Positions 5,337 through 5,715 of a stretch of DNA of 5,715 nt are shown piece by piece. The notes under the pieces were generated by a model. The model was not told where the DNA came from. It saw nothing but the letters and a program-made list of their open reading frames with translations, and ran no database searches. Position 1 is the first letter of the stretch. Each line of letters begins with the position of its first letter. Position numbers and translations under genes: made by a program. Where the stretch lies: positions 1 to 5,715 of the forward strand of contig JAHIJU010000389.1 in the NCBI GenBank assembly GCA_018898235.1, read 5' to 3'. The stretch comes from Actinomycetota bacterium (lineage in GTDB: Bacteria; Actinomycetota; Actinomycetes; Actinomycetales; Cellulomonadaceae).

Positions 5337-5714
5337 TCAGGCTGGCAGGTCGCCGGTGCCGCCCGCGGTGGGCACCCCGGGTGCGGACGCGGCGTCCTGC
5401 GTCGTGCCGCGGGATGCGGCGACCGTGCGGTGGGCGGCCTCGATGACGGCCGCGGTGGTGATCCCGAACTCCTCGTACAGGGTCTCTGCCGCTGCCGACG
5501 CGCCGAAGTGCTCGAGGCTGACGGCTTCGCCGTGGGTGCCGAGGATCCTGTACCAGGGCAGGGCGATGCCGGCTTCGACGGAGACTCGGGCGGTGACCGT
5601 CGGGGGCAGGACGGAGTCGCGGTAGGTCTGGTCTTGTTCGGCGAACCACTCCAGGCAGGGCGCGGAGACCACGCGTGCTGCGATGCCCTGGCCGGCGAGG
5701 AGCTCACGCGCCTC
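5337..5714 (-). CDS. tkt: Transketolase, C-terminal end (5' part outside window)
   Basis: Thiamine-diphosphate enzyme of the non-oxidative pentose phosphate pathway that moves two-carbon ketol units between sugar phosphates. Only the last 125 residues are present, from a full protein of about 700, and they cover most of the C-terminal transketolase domain. The frame is open to the window edge, beginning EARELLAGQGIAARVVS. Diagnostic segments are SAPCLEWFAEQDQTYRDSVLP, ARVSVEAGIALPWYRILG and GEAVSLEHFGASAAAETLYEEFGI, which match the normal tkt C-terminus. After AAHRTVAASRG, where the domain usually ends, there is a tail of about 22 residues rich in Ala, Gly, Pro and Thr (TTQDAASAPGVP and onward) that looks disordered. 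The GTG at 5672 is an internal codon. It is the first visible gene of the tkt-zwf-opcA-pgl operon; the zwf start lies 45 nt downstream. Confidence 0.96.
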   Translation of the reverse strand, partial: EARELLAGQGIAARVVSAPCLEWFAEQDQTYRDSVLPPTVTARVSVEAGIALPWYRILGTHGEAVSLEHFGASAAAETLYEEFGITTAAVIEAAHRTVAASRGTTQDAASAPGVPTAGGTGDLPA

Positions 5715-5715
5715 G

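Noticed and set aside
1..5715. Novel system, mobile element, CRISPR, tRNA or rRNA
   Set aside because: All long stretches are conserved central-metabolism, SecG or RbpA genes. There are no direct-repeat arrays, transposase motifs or RNA-gene signatures, and no codon or base-composition change suggesting recent transfer.

Overview
The window is chromosomal core-metabolism DNA from a high-GC actinomycete. Codon third positions are almost always G or C, GTG starts are common, and three features are actinobacterial hallmarks: an OpcA gene next to zwf, an RbpA-type RNA polymerase-binding protein, and a tkt/zwf/opcA/pgl cluster facing a pgk/tpiA/secG cluster. The sequence alone does not give a genus. 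The rbpA-like gene between secG and pgl suggests a lineage related to Streptomyces, Frankia or Pseudonocardia rather than mycobacteria, but this is inference from memory of those loci.

The left half (1-2072) is read on the + strand. It holds the C-terminal part of phosphoglycerate kinase (pgk), then triosephosphate isomerase (tpiA) 3 nt later, a 122-nt spacer with strong GC hairpins, secG (SecYEG translocon subunit), and an rbpA-family gene 11 nt after secG. This is lower glycolysis plus two small housekeeping genes for secretion and transcription.

The right half (2075-5715) is read on the - strand. In transcription order it holds the C-terminal end of transketolase (tkt), glucose-6-phosphate dehydrogenase (zwf), OpcA (the G6PDH assembly or allosteric factor) and 6-phosphogluconolactonase (pgl). 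The last three are joined by two 4-nt GTGA stop/start overlaps. The genes cover the first two oxidative steps of the pentose phosphate pathway, the G6PDH cofactor protein, and one non-oxidative enzyme. Transaldolase (tal), which usually lies between tkt and zwf in actinobacteria, is absent: only 45 nt separate the two genes.

The two operons converge. The stop codons of rbpA and pgl are 2 nt apart, so there is no room for conventional separate terminators. Every base is accounted for by recognisable conserved genes or short spacers. I see no mobile element, CRISPR array, tRNA or rRNA and no undescribed system. The points worth a second look are the missing tal, the divergent second-type RbpA, the tight convergent junction, the micro-ORF in front of zwf, and the competing hairpins between tpiA and secG.
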